Positions 1-6,954 are shown, counted from the first letter of the stretch. The stretch is DNA of 13,603 nucleotides from JANWHF01 sp036276235 (GCA_036276235.1 DATBDZ010000223.1:1-13603), one strand, 5' to 3'. The notes: a model not told the origin generated them from the sequence alone. Translations and numbers: made by a program.

Positions 1-90
1 CGTGGGCATGTCGTGCAATCGCGAGCGGCCCTATCCCGCTGACAGACATGCCCACGCAAGCGTGGGACATGGCACCCGTAAGACCCACGT
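1..90. repeat. Palindromic repeat pair at the left edge
   Basis: The first 12 bases (CGTGGGCATGTC) are perfectly inverted at 45-56, and a second, smaller hairpin follows (CGTGGG at 61-66 with CCCACG at 84-89). The segment is cut by the window edge, so the full element may be longer. No coding frame is supported here. It resembles the other dispersed palindromes in the window in being intergenic, but it lacks the GTACTC core seen in those. Confidence 0.6.
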
Positions 91-138
91 GAATGACAAC
101 GGAAAATTGGACTAGTTATCTTTGCGCAGCTCCTTATT

Positions 139-245
139 CCCTCCTCCGGTACTCCGGGCGAGGGTTAGGGTGGGGGCCGATTGCGAAAGACGCTTGTCCT
201 ACACGATCTCCTCCCCAGCCCTCCCCGGAGTACCGGAGGAGGGGA
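139..245. repeat. Long inverted repeat, CCTCCTCC-type with GTACTC core
   Basis: An imperfect inverted repeat with arms at about 139-178 and 209-245 and a loop of about 30 bases. The left arm carries CTCCTCCGGTACTCCGG and the right arm CCGGAGTACCGGAGGAG, so each arm is itself a small palindrome (GTACTC at 149-154, GAGTAC at 228-233). A related repeat follows at 367-475 and a third, sequence-diverged one lies at 10955-11082. A TACAAT hexamer lies just downstream at 280-285, but no clear -35 box was found for it. Confidence 0.75.
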
Positions 246-366
246 AATGTAGCCGCCTAAAATGTCACGCACTCCCCGCTACAATAGATTGTCAGCATCT
301 GACGAATCGAAGTGTTTAGTGTAAAATGGTCGGCTGGCTCGCGCCGTCGCTATTCGAACGCCCGCG

Positions 367-475
367 CTCCTGCTCCCGCCCCCGGTACTTTGGGAGTTGG
401 GGAGGGGGCTGTGTCGAAGCGGCGTCGCTGGCACGAACCCCCACCCTAACCCTCCCCCGGAGTACCGGAGGAGGG
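367..475. repeat. Second CCTCCTCC-type inverted repeat, one arm degraded
   Basis: Arms at about 367-409 and 438-475 pair imperfectly. The right arm is nearly identical to the right arm of the 139-245 element and carries GAGTAC at 460-465. The left arm reads GGTACTTTGGGAG, so its GTACTC core has decayed. The element ends about 40 bases before the ferredoxin start codon and so occupies its upstream region. Short open frames that cross it are reading-frame shadows of the repeat. Confidence 0.7.
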
Positions 476-515
476 AACAAAAGGGCGACGGAGAATTGGC
501 CCGGAACAGCAAGAA

Positions 516-1241
516 ATGTCCGACGATAAACCCATCAACCGCCGAAAGTTTTTTCGCGCTGGCTTTGCCGAGATCTTCAAGCCTTTGAGCAAGGCGATTC
601 GCCCACTGGAGGCGATGGCGCATGAGATCGGCAAGCTGGAAGATCTCGCGCCGCCGCCTCCTCGATCACAGCCCGCGCCGGAAATTCGCCGCGCGCAGAA
701 TACGATCGCCCAGGGGAATCCGAGTACCCCGCCGGAGACGCAAGTCGAGCATTGGGTGCGTCCACCCGGAGCGCGGCCGGAGCAGGAATTCCTCGATACG
801 TGCAGCCGATGCGGCGAATGCGAGCGCGTCTGCCCGGTCAACGCCATCCGCATCGACCCGCACGGCGAAATCGCCGGCGGCGCACCCTACATCGATGTGG
901 AAACTCAGCCCTGCGTGATGTGCGCGAATCTCGATTGCCTTTACCGCTGTCCCAGCGGCGCGATTCTGGCGGTGCCGCGCGAGCAGATCGATATCGGCGT
1001 CGCGCAATGGATCGACTATCAATGCCTCAATACGATGGGCAGCTCCTGCACGACCTGCGTCGATCGCTGCCCCGTCGGCGCATCTGCACTGGAGTTAATC
1101 GACAACAGAATCGAAGTCCACGAAGACGGCTGCACGGGCTGCGGCGTATGCCAACATGCCTGCCCGACGTATCCCAAGAGCATCGTGGTAATGCCAAAGT
1201 CGATGCGCGATGAGCAGTTGCCGGAACAGACCAGCGATTAA
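516..1241 (+). CDS. NapG/MauM-type ferredoxin with four 4Fe-4S clusters
   Basis: A 241-residue iron-sulfur electron-transfer protein. Four cysteine groups are visible: C96/C99/C102/C106, C133/C136/C141/C145, C178/C181/C185 (C170 is the likely fourth ligand) and C206/C209/C212/C216, each ending in CP as in bacterial ferredoxins. This arrangement matches the NapG/MauM family, which passes electrons from quinol to periplasmic reductases. The N-terminus has RRKFF at 9-13, like a twin-arginine motif, but no clearly hydrophobic stretch follows, so export by Tat is uncertain. Residues 40-90 form a proline-rich linker. No NapH, NapA or other redox partner lies in the window, so the partner is unknown. 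The start is the ATG at 516; the Shine-Dalgarno site is weak. The family call is firm, the exact role is not. Confidence 0.85.
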   Translation: MSDDKPINRRKFFRAGFAEIFKPLSKAIRPLEAMAHEIGKLEDLAPPPPRSQPAPEIRRAQNTIAQGNPSTPPETQVEHWVRPPGARPEQEFLDTCSRCGECERVCPVNAIRIDPHGEIAGGAPYIDVETQPCVMCANLDCLYRCPSGAILAVPREQIDIGVAQWIDYQCLNTMGSSCTTCVDRCPVGASALELIDNRIEVHEDGCTGCGVCQHACPTYPKSIVVMPKSMRDEQLPEQTSD

Positions 1242-1288
1242 TCTGGCCAGGAGCGCTGAGTTCGCACTTGCAGCCCACGTCAAACAGC

Positions 1289-1474
1289 CGTCATGCTGAG
1301 GTACTCCGAAGCATCTGGCCGACTTGCGCGAATGGGCCAGATGCTTCGGAGTACCTGCTCTGGAAATGCGGCGGGCAGTGCCCGCCCTACGCGCCACGTC
1401 ATCGTAGGGCGGGCACTGCCCGCCGTTTTGATACTTCGCGGGTGTGCCGAAGGCACATGGCCACTCAGCATGAC
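1289..1474. repeat. Composite palindromic element, copy A
   Basis: The ends are inverted: GTCATGCTGAG at 1290-1300 and CTCAGCATGAC at 1464-1474. Inside are, in order, a hairpin with GTACTCCGAAGCATCTGGCC at 1301-1320 and its complement at about 1335-1354, a perfect 21-bp hairpin with arms at 1370-1390 and 1404-1424, and a small hairpin around 1443-1457. Near-identical copies lie at 3207-3393 and 12530-12741. It has no coding capacity and no transposase. It lies between the convergent ferredoxin and aroDE genes, where it could act as a terminator or simply be a non-autonomous mobile palindrome. Confidence 0.9.
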
Positions 1475-1510
1475 AATACCTGGAGAATTGGAGCGGACTT
1501 GGAAGGGACA

Positions 1511-1568
1511 CGGCGGGATAAATCCCGCCCTGCGCGATCCGGTCATGTAGGGCGGATTTATCCCGCCG
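1511..1568. repeat. GGCGGGATAAATCCCGCC-type hairpin
   Basis: Arms at 1511-1531 and 1549-1568 pair over about 20 bases with one unpaired base, around a 17-base loop. Each arm is also a short palindrome. The hairpin sits just beyond the 3' end of aroDE (stop at 1585-1587) and downstream of composite element copy A. It could stop transcription from either side, but no T-run follows it, so a classical intrinsic terminator is not supported. Confidence 0.75.
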
Positions 1569-1584
1569 CTCCATGCGCAGCGCA

Positions 1585-3120
1585 CTATGTGCTCGGCGAG
1601 AGTGAACCGACGACAACCCGCCGCATGACTTCCGTCGGCGCTGATTTTCCTGTCCACATTTCAAACTGCGCCGCCGCCTGGCGGACGAACATTTCCACGC
1701 CGCCGATGGTTTTTGCGCCGGCAGCTTCTGTCTGCTTCAGCAGCTTCGTCTCGATGGGGTTGTAGACCGCATCGAAGACGAGCTGATCGCTGGTTAGCTT
1801 CGGCGGATTGTCGCCAAATGCGCTGGCGTCGATGTTGGGATGCATCCCCAGTGACGTCGTGTTGATATAGATTTGGCAGCAGGAATCGCACAGCTTTTCG
1901 ATCGGCGCGCTGACGACTTTTGCGGATTTGCCGTTGAACTCTGTGGCCAGCGCCTCGGCACGATCGCGTGTGCGGTTATAGACGACGACGGTGGCGCCAT
2001 AATGAGCCAACGCCGCGACAGCGGTGCGGCCTGTGCCGCCGGCGCCAATGACTGCCACGCGAAAACCTGCCAGGTCCTCGCGCTTGAGTTGCAGCTTCTC
2101 GGTGATGCTGTCGAGAATCGCGGCGTAATCGGTGCTGCGGCCGGACAGGCGCACCTCGCCGTTCTGGCGATCGATCGCGATCGTGTTCACCGCGCCGATT
2201 TGCCGCGCGAGCGGCTCGATTTGGCCGCCTTTTTCGATGAGGTATCGAAGCGCGTTTTCCTTGTGCGGAATCGTGATCGAAAGGCCGGCCAGATCCAGGC
2301 CCTCGAACGGCACGAATCTTTCCATAAACGCCTTGAAGCTTTCGTAGCCTTCGTTGACCAGGAGCGGCACGTAGACGCCATCAATGCCAGCTTGATCGAA
2401 CGCGGCGTTATGAATCGCCGGCGAGATGGAATGCGCGATCGGCGATCCGACGACGCCATAGACTTTGGTTTGCGGGCCGATCGCATCCCAGCGATAGAGG
2501 CGTTTCATCCGATCGATCGGCACTTGCCCCGGCGCGGTGCCGATGCCATCTTCCAGCGACGCGAATGTAAGAAACGCGCCGAACTTTTTTGCCAGAATGC
2601 GGCTGATGATGCCTGCCTCGCCCATGCACAGCGCGATGGTCGGCTTCTGCCTTCGCTGAAGAATCTCGAAGGCTTCGAGATTGTCGCGAACGGTGCGCGC
2701 CGGCCAGGCGATCTTGGCGATCGCGGCGGGGCTTTCGTTCATGGCGATCATCAGATTGTGCAGTTTCGCGGGGCGGGTTTGAAAATCGTGCGCGCTGACG
2801 ATCAGCTGGCGCGCGATCTTGTCTGGAACATCAGCGACGCGGCGGAGAGTTTCCAATTCGACATCGGCGTAAGCCGCGCCTTCGGCGGTTTTTGCGAGAA
2901 TCTGCAGGCGATCCTCATCCGGCAATTCACAGCGGCCGCCTTCCCAGGTGGGACGGTTGGTGACGATACAAGGAATGCCAAAATCCGCGACCGAAAAGGG
3001 TTCGGTCATTTCATCAATGCGCAGCTCAACAATATCCGCCCCCGCCTCGGCGGCCAGAGCGGCCTCACGCCGTGCCTGTTGAGCATCGTGAACGAATATG
3101 GGGACGCAGAGGAGGGTCAT
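1585..3120 (-). CDS. aroDE: Bifunctional 3-dehydroquinate dehydratase / shikimate dehydrogenase
   Basis: A 511-residue fusion carrying two consecutive steps of the shikimate pathway: type I dehydroquinate dehydratase (about 1-212) and shikimate dehydrogenase (about 218-505). In the first domain the catalytic His and Schiff-base Lys are visible as SAHDF (H111) and AKIAWP (K136). The second domain shows the shikimate-binding SISPAIHN (S231, S233), catalytic SITIPHK (K287), AVNT (N312), STDYAA (D331, usually NTD), the NADP loop GAGGTGR (359-365) and NRT (382-384), and the C-terminal GGVEMFVRQAA. All key residues are present, so both activities are expected. The ATG at 3120 places MTLLCVPI at the usual start of the dehydratase domain, although no good Shine-Dalgarno precedes it. 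Such fusions are known from plants, chlamydiae and planctomycetes. The gene stands alone, with repeats on both sides. Confidence 0.95.
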   Translation of the reverse strand: MTLLCVPIFVHDAQQARREAALAAEAGADIVELRIDEMTEPFSVADFGIPCIVTNRPTWEGGRCELPDEDRLQILAKTAEGAAYADVELETLRRVADVPDKIARQLIVSAHDFQTRPAKLHNLMIAMNESPAAIAKIAWPARTVRDNLEAFEILQRRQKPTIALCMGEAGIISRILAKKFGAFLTFASLEDGIGTAPGQVPIDRMKRLYRWDAIGPQTKVYGVVGSPIAHSISPAIHNAAFDQAGIDGVYVPLLVNEGYESFKAFMERFVPFEGLDLAGLSITIPHKENALRYLIEKGGQIEPLARQIGAVNTIAIDRQNGEVRLSGRSTDYAAILDSITEKLQLKREDLAGFRVAVIGAGGTGRTAVAALAHYGATVVVYNRTRDRAEALATEFNGKSAKVVSAPIEKLCDSCCQIYINTTSLGMHPNIDASAFGDNPPKLTSDQLVFDAVYNPIETKLLKQTEAAGAKTIGGVEMFVRQAAAQFEMWTGKSAPTEVMRRVVVGSLSPST

Positions 3121-3206
3121 TGATGGAGCAGACGTTATTCAACACTTTGTATGAACGCTCAAATCCGGGTCGCTGTTTGCAATTCCATTCAGAAGTCAAG
3201 GGGAAC

Positions 3207-3393
3207 CGTCATGCTGAGGTACTCCGAAGCATCTGGCCTATTCGCGCAGTCGGGCCAGATGCTTCGGAGTACCTGCTCTGAAAATGCGGCAGGCAGTGCC
3301 CGCCCTACGCGCCGCATCATCGTAGGGCGGGCACTGCCCGCCGTTTTCATGCTTCGCGGGTGCGCAGACGGCACGTGACCACTCAGCATGACG
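3207..3393. repeat. Composite palindromic element, copy B
   Basis: Bounded by CGTCATGCTGAG (3207-3218) and its exact complement (3382-3393). It has the same plan as copy A: a GTACTC-bearing hairpin (GTACTC at 3219-3224, GAGTAC at 3267-3272), then a 21-base hairpin with arms at 3288-3308 and 3322-3342, then a tail. Relative to copy A it differs mainly in the first loop, in one base of the second hairpin, and in the tail. It fills the gap between the start of aroDE and the end of dapA. The rest of the roughly 396-base gap (3121-3206 and 3394-3516) contains no recognisable gene, and only a weak possible aroDE promoter was seen. Confidence 0.9.
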
Positions 3394-3516
3394 TGCGCGA
3401 GTGCGAGGAAACTCCAAATGGAGCAGTCCCGGTCCAAATAGCAAGTCACTGCGAAAGTAGAAACCATTGAAGAATATCCGCCCCATCAACACAGACCGCA
3501 GGTACGGCGGAATCGC

Positions 3517-4389
3517 TCACGAGAGGCCCAATTTCCCCATCAACTCCTCGATCGTCTTCCGCGTCGCCTCATTGGCTTCGCAGAGCGGCAGGCGTAGCTC
3601 GCCGCTGTCGCGGCCGGCTAGCTTCATCGCGTATTTGATGCCTACGGGATTTCCATCCAGGAACATCGCGCGGATCAGCGGGAAATATTTGTGATGAATC
3701 GTCCGCGCGCCCGCAAAATCTCCATCGAGTGCGGCTCGAGCCATCGTCTTGATCTGCGTCGGGAGGAGATTCGACATCACGCTGATGATTCCCTTGGCGC
3801 CCAGCGACATGAGCGGCAGCGTCAGCGAATCGTCGCCGCTGATGACCGTGATTTCGCAGAGCGACATGATCTCGCTGGCCATATCCAGCGAGCCGGTTGC
3901 TTCCTTGATCGCGACGATGCGGCCGCGCGCTTCCTTGTAGAGCCGCGCGACGGTTTGCGCGCTCATCGTGATGCCGGTTCGGCCTGGAATGTTGTACAGC
4001 ACCATCGGCAGATCGACGGCATCGGCCAGCGTCATGAAATGCCGATACAAGCCTTCCTGCGACGGCTTGTTGTAATATGGGTTCACCGAAAGGCAGCCGG
4101 TCGCGCCCAGCTTCTTGGCGATCTGATGCAGCTCGATCGCCTCGGTCGTTGAATTAGCGCCCGTTCCAGCGAGGACCGGCACGCGCCCTTTGGCAAATTG
4201 CACGGTCAGCTCAAAGACGCGGGCATGTTCCTTCCAATCCAGCGTCGGCGATTCGCCGGTGGTGCCGACGGGAACCAGGCCGTCGATGCCGCCCTTAATC
4301 TGAAATTCGACCTGCTCGCGCAGACGGTTCTCATCGAGCTTTCCATCACGGAAAGGCGTAACCATCGCCGTCATCGCACCGCTGAACAT
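3517..4389 (-). CDS. dapA: 4-hydroxy-tetrahydrodipicolinate synthase
   Basis: A 290-residue protein that condenses pyruvate with aspartate semialdehyde, the first committed step toward diaminopimelate and lysine. The DHDPS/NAL signatures are clear: GTTGES at 42-47 (T43, T44), NPYYNKPSQEGLY at 103-115 with Y106, LYNIPGRTG at 131-139 (Y132, R137), and the Schiff-base lysine in AIKEATGS (K162). The length equals that of the family (about 290-295). An upstream in-frame GTG at 4494 would add 35 residues that only translate the TGGGTTG repeat; the ATG at 4389 is preferred because AAGGA lies 6 bases before it and MFSGAMTAMVTPF is the normal start. It is the last gene of the leftward group, 101 bases after pdxJ. 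Confidence 0.96.
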   Translation of the reverse strand: MFSGAMTAMVTPFRDGKLDENRLREQVEFQIKGGIDGLVPVGTTGESPTLDWKEHARVFELTVQFAKGRVPVLAGTGANSTTEAIELHQIAKKLGATGCLSVNPYYNKPSQEGLYRHFMTLADAVDLPMVLYNIPGRTGITMSAQTVARLYKEARGRIVAIKEATGSLDMASEIMSLCEITVISGDDSLTLPLMSLGAKGIISVMSNLLPTQIKTMARAALDGDFAGARTIHHKYFPLIRAMFLDGNPVGIKYAMKLAGRDSGELRLPLCEANEATRKTIEELMGKLGLS

Positions 4390-4403
4390 GTTGCATCCTT
4401 GTT

Positions 4404-4484
4404 GGTTGTGGGTTGTTGGTGGTGGGTTGTGAGTGGTGAGCGCCGGGCAGTTTGCCGTCAACACACAACCAACAACCCACGACC
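4404..4484. repeat. TTGTGGGTTGTTGG-type inverted repeat between pdxJ and dapA
   Basis: Low-complexity arms at 4404-4424 and 4464-4484 pair at 19 of 21 positions and are built from repeats of GGGTTGTTGG and GGTTGTGG. The repeat fills nearly all of the pdxJ-dapA gap and stops a few bases before the dapA Shine-Dalgarno. If pdxJ and dapA are cotranscribed, the hairpin would form in their mRNA and could attenuate or protect one side. Confidence 0.75.
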
Positions 4485-4490
4485 CACAAC

Positions 4491-5204
4491 TCACGAATTC
4501 ATTACACTTTTCATTTCCGCGACCGCTTGTCTCAATCCTACAAATATCGCGCGGCTGACGATCGCGTGGCCAATGTTCAATTCCCGCATCATCGGCAAGG
4601 CCGCGACCGGCCCGACGTTTCGATAGTTTAACCCATGACCGGCGTGAAGGCGCAGGCCGGATCGCGTGACGATCTGCGAGGCGCGCTTCAATCGCTCGAG
4701 CTCATGATCGATCTTGTCGCCGCGCGCGTTGGCGTACTCGCCGGTGTGCAGCTCGATGGCGTCGAAGCCCATCTCGGCTGCTGTGGTGATCTGCTTTTCG
4801 TCGGGGTCGATGAATGCTGAGGTAAAAACGTTTGCCGCCTTCAGGCGCGCCAAGGCATCGATGACCGCCGCCGGATCGGCCGTCAGATCGAGCCCGCCTT
4901 CGGTGGTAATCTCCTGCCGCCGCTCGGGGACGATCGTCGCCTGATCCGGAACCGTCTTCACTGCGATTTGCACAATTTCCGGTGCGAGGCTCATCTCCAG
5001 ATTCAGCTTGCATTGCACGGTTTGCCGCAGGAGCTGAACGTCGCGGTCAATAATGTGGCGGCGATCTTCGCGCAGGTGCACGGTGATGCAATCCGCGCCG
5101 CCCAATTCCGCCTCGGCGGCGGCCCAGATGGGGTCGGGCTCGTAGGTTTTGCGAGCCTGCCGCAACGTTGCGACATGGTCGATGTTCACACCCAGTTCAA
5201 TCAT
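4491..5204 (-). CDS. pdxJ: Pyridoxine 5'-phosphate synthase
   Basis: A 237-residue TIM-barrel enzyme that joins 1-deoxy-D-xylulose 5-phosphate and 3-amino-2-oxopropyl phosphate to make pyridoxine 5'-phosphate, the closing step of the DXP-dependent vitamin B6 route. Conserved features are GVNIDHVATLRQAR (5-18), TVHLREDRRH (41-50, H43), NLEM (E70) and HAGHGLNY (187-194, H190), corresponding to the active-site His, Glu and His of the E. coli enzyme. The length is close to the E. coli protein. An upstream in-frame TTG at 5240 would add 12 residues with no family similarity; the ATG at 5204 is preferred. It has no Shine-Dalgarno, but a TACAAT box ends 8 bases before the ATG, so the mRNA may be leaderless. 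It lies 39 bases after the membrane-protein gene. Confidence 0.96.
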   Translation of the reverse strand: MIELGVNIDHVATLRQARKTYEPDPIWAAAEAELGGADCITVHLREDRRHIIDRDVQLLRQTVQCKLNLEMSLAPEIVQIAVKTVPDQATIVPERRQEITTEGGLDLTADPAAVIDALARLKAANVFTSAFIDPDEKQITTAAEMGFDAIELHTGEYANARGDKIDHELERLKRASQIVTRSGLRLHAGHGLNYRNVGPVAALPMMRELNIGHAIVSRAIFVGLRQAVAEMKSVMNS

Positions 5205-5212
5205 GAGGCTCG

Positions 5213-5240
5213 ATTGTAGGACGCCGCCGGGGTTTCTCAA
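5213..5240 (-). promoter_or_regulatory. Putative pdxJ promoter giving a near-leaderless transcript
   Basis: On the minus strand, TTGAGA (5240-5235), a 16-base spacer and TACAAT (5218-5213) form a good sigma70-like match. TACAAT ends 8 bases before the pdxJ ATG, so transcription would begin at or next to the start codon. It overlaps the short gap after the preceding gene's stop, so pdxJ and dapA may be expressed independently of the genes before them. Confidence 0.5.
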
Positions 5241-5243
5241 GAT

Positions 5244-5741
5244 TTAATGACTCGCTTGTGTTGTGGCGGCAGTGCCCGCGGCGCCTTGCGTGGTTGAAGG
5301 GCGGGTTTGCCTGTCAACGCCCACAGCCTTCAGAAGCGCGACGTTGTATCGAAATGCATAATCGAATGCGATGTGCTGTATGCGCTTTTGCTCCGCGTCA
5401 GGCGCATCAAACGGGATCGGAATGATGCGAACGGGAAAGCGGGCCCGGTCCGCCGGGTTGGTCACGCCGGGGAGTCTTTGGCCAATATCGGCGCGCTCCA
5501 CCATCAGTAGGCGCAAATCATTGTTGCGGACCGCCGCCTCGGCTTCCCCTTCCGGATTGGCGGCTTCGAGCCGGCGCAGAATTGCAAGATATCGTGTCGG
5601 CATCTGCGCGCTGCGATTTCCGCGCCACAATAGAATTCCGCTGATGATCCAGACCAGCGCCAGCACCACGAGCATGCTGTGGACCTGGCGTCTGGCGTGA
5701 AGGTCGCCGCGTCGGCGGGGAACTCGTTGGGCGCGCGTCAT
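5244..5741 (-). CDS. Hypothetical single-pass membrane protein
   Basis: A 165-residue protein of unknown function. Its N-terminal 20 residues are rich in arginine (RVPRRRGDLHARR), followed by one hydrophobic segment at about 22-39 (SMLVVLALVWIISGILLW), so it is probably anchored with the basic end in the cytoplasm and the rest outside. The outer part has charged helical stretches (about 46-135), and the last 20 residues are a Thr/Ala/Gln-rich tail, probably disordered. No catalytic motif was recognised. The ATG at 5741 is chosen because an earlier in-frame start at 5801 would overlap the end of the MoaB gene by 44 bases. A TATCAT box lies 6 bases before the ATG. It lies 16 bases after moaB and 39 before pdxJ, so it is probably cotranscribed with them. 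Confidence 0.75.
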   Translation of the reverse strand: MTRAQRVPRRRGDLHARRQVHSMLVVLALVWIISGILLWRGNRSAQMPTRYLAILRRLEAANPEGEAEAAVRNNDLRLLMVERADIGQRLPGVTNPADRARFPVRIIPIPFDAPDAEQKRIQHIAFDYAFRYNVALLKAVGVDRQTRPSTTQGAAGTAATTQASH

Positions 5742-5747
5742 GATTCG

Positions 5748-5778
5748 ATGATACCGACTACTTCCGCAGCTCGCGCAA
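5748..5778 (-). promoter_or_regulatory. Possible leaderless promoter of the membrane-protein gene
   Basis: On the minus strand TATCAT (5753-5748) ends 6 bases before the ATG at 5741. A weak -35 candidate, TTGCGC (5778-5773), lies 19 bases upstream of it, inside the end of the moaB gene. There is no Shine-Dalgarno. The evidence is mainly the shared spacing with three other genes in the window. Confidence 0.35.
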
Positions 5779-6264
5779 TAAGTGGCGCAGCTCGGGAACA
5801 ATCAACTTCGACATCGCCAGCTCGACGGCGGCAGTCGAGCCGGGCATCGCAAAGATCAGCTTCCCCGCCGCGATCCCGCCGACGGCGCGGCTCAGCATCG
5901 CGCCGCTGCCGATCTCCTGCCAGCTCAACATGCGAAACAGCTCGCCAAATCCTGGCAGCGGCTGATCGATCAACTTCTCGATCGCTTCAATCGTGCGATC
6001 GCGCCGGCTGATGCCAGTGCCGCCATTGGTGAGAATCGTATCGATTCCATCATCGTGCAGGAATTGGTCGCATAGCGAAGCGAGCTGCTGTGGGTCATCG
6101 GGAATGATCCGATATGCGACAACCACCTGACCGGCTTCGGTCAGCAACTCGCGAATTTGCCGGCCACTGCGATCATCGGCTTCGGTGCGCGTATCGCTAA
6201 GCGTGATGACCGCGCAACGCGCCGATATTTGATCTGCCGCCTGCTTGTGCTCCTGATAGCTCAT
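5758..6264 (-). CDS. moaB: MoaB/Mog-family molybdenum cofactor biosynthesis protein
   Basis: A 168-residue protein of the MoaB/MogA fold, which binds molybdopterin; MogA-type members adenylylate it before metal insertion, while some MoaB proteins lack proven activity. Family motifs are LSDTRT near 22-27, TNGGTGISRRD at 79-89 (the GGTG loop that binds the pterin phosphate), PGFGELFR at 104-111 and MPGST at 140-144. The length matches MoaB (about 170) better than longer Mog or MoeA proteins. The ATG at 6264 comes 5 bases after the stop of the lipoprotein gene and has no strong Shine-Dalgarno, so translational coupling is likely. No other Moco gene lies in the window, so the gene is separated from its pathway. 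The choice between MoaB and Mog function cannot be settled from sequence alone. Confidence 0.9.
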   Translation of the reverse strand: MSYQEHKQAADQISARCAVITLSDTRTEADDRSGRQIRELLTEAGQVVVAYRIIPDDPQQLASLCDQFLHDDGIDTILTNGGTGISRRDRTIEAIEKLIDQPLPGFGELFRMLSWQEIGSGAMLSRAVGGIAAGKLIFAMPGSTAAVELAMSKLIVPELRHLLRELRK

Positions 6265-6269
6265 CGGAA

Positions 6270-6707
6270 TTATTTCGAGGAGGCCACTCTGTCGATCGTC
6301 AATCCGGTGGTCGTTTCGTGGATGACAAACGAATTTGCGCCGGGCGTGAGTGTCATATCAACTCTGCCATGACCCGGCTGCATTTTCAGCATGTCAAGAT
6401 AATTCGGATCGCCCGGGTAGACGCGCAGGACCGCATGGGCGTTGCTGGGCAATTCCGCTTTGAGATCGCTGACATGTGCGGTCTTGCCCGGCGCAACCAG
6501 CACGATCCCATGCTTGGCCGACACCTCGGATTTGCGATCCGCGATCTGCTCGGGCGATGCCCATTGGTCTTCGACCGGCCCGCCGGTTTTGGTCAGGGCG
6601 ATGGTAACCGGCCGCGCGCCTTCGTTCTTCACGGAGACGTCAAAAGATTGAGTCGTCGAGCAGCCGCCGAGCACAAGGGAAGCGAATAAAAACAAAATTG
6701 TCCGCAT
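6270..6707 (-). CDS. Small hypothetical lipoprotein
   Basis: A 145-residue secreted lipoprotein of unknown function. The signal peptide MRTILFLFASLVLGGC ends in a good lipobox (L13-G14-G15-C16), so the mature protein should start at C16 and be tethered to a membrane. The mature part is short, beta-rich in appearance, and contains SFDVSVKNEGARPVTIALTK near its start and APGKTAHV in the middle, suggesting an immunoglobulin-like or carbohydrate-binding-type sandwich, but no family was recognised. The ATG at 6707 is preferred over an upstream start at 6797, because the longer frame puts 30 residues in front of the signal peptide and reads through repeat DNA. A TACCAT box lies 6 bases before the ATG. 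It is the first gene of the leftward group, 5 bases before moaB. Confidence 0.8.
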   Translation of the reverse strand: MRTILFLFASLVLGGCSTTQSFDVSVKNEGARPVTIALTKTGGPVEDQWASPEQIADRKSEVSAKHGIVLVAPGKTAHVSDLKAELPSNAHAVLRVYPGDPNYLDMLKMQPGHGRVDMTLTPGANSFVIHETTTGLTIDRVASSK

Positions 6708-6713
6708 GAGCGC

Positions 6714-6719
6714 ATGGTA
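6714..6719 (-). promoter_or_regulatory. Possible -10 box of the lipoprotein gene
   Basis: TACCAT on the minus strand ends 6 bases before the lipoprotein ATG, the same spacing as at the amidohydrolase and membrane-protein genes. No convincing -35 hexamer and no Shine-Dalgarno are seen. Supported mainly by the shared arrangement. Confidence 0.3.
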
Positions 6720-6753
6720 TCGCAGCGCGGAAGAGCACGCCACGCTGTCTGAA

Positions 6754-6843
6754 TTTGAGGATGGAAAATAGAGGATGGAGGATGGCGATTGCTCCACTGC
6801 AACGCTGCGCGCTATCTTCCATCCTCAATCCTCCATCCTCAAA
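6754..6843. repeat. GAGGATGGA-type inverted repeat in the divergent gap
   Basis: Arms at 6754-6783 and 6814-6843 pair at 26 of 30 positions; each arm has GAGGATGGA repeated two or three times. The element lies between the divergent lipoprotein and amidohydrolase genes and adjoins the AAAGGGGACGCAC hairpin to its right. Open frames across it are shadows. Confidence 0.8.
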
Positions 6844-6844
6844 A

Positions 6845-6919
6845 GCGAGAATAAAGGGAGCGAGAATAAAGGGGACGCACGGACGCACATATTTCTCAAA
6901 TATGTGCGTCCCCTTTATC
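6845..6919. repeat. AAAGGGGACGCAC hairpin with two alternative folds
   Basis: GGACGCACATATTT at 6881-6894 is perfectly inverted at 6898-6911 with a 3-base loop, and ATAAAGGGGACGCAC at 6866-6880 is perfectly inverted at 6905-6919. The two pairings compete for GTGCGTCC. A partial repeat of the unit (GAGAATAAAGGGA) stands just before it. It is not followed by a T-run. Similar sequences are, from memory, common in environmental bacterial genomes as dispersed palindromes, possibly spread by REP-type transposases, but none is encoded here. Confidence 0.85.
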
Positions 6920-6954
6920 ATCGTGCCGTTCGTCTCTGGCTTGAAAAGGGTCCG

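Noticed and set aside
1..475. CRISPR-like array at the left edge
   Set aside because: The repeats are inverted, of unequal spacing and only two to three units; there is no regular repeat-spacer pattern and no cas gene.
1268..1765. Open frame of 165 codons on the + strand
   Set aside because: It crosses composite element copy A and then runs antisense into aroDE. Its protein mirrors repeat sequence and has no family features.
1873..3123. Open frame of 416 codons antisense to aroDE
   Set aside because: GC-rich shadow frame opposite a clearly conserved gene; its composition (His, Arg, Asp rich) is typical of antisense frames.
4390..4494. Upstream extension of dapA from GTG at 4494
   Set aside because: The extra residues are translated TGGGTTG repeat, and AAGGA stands properly spaced before the ATG at 4389.
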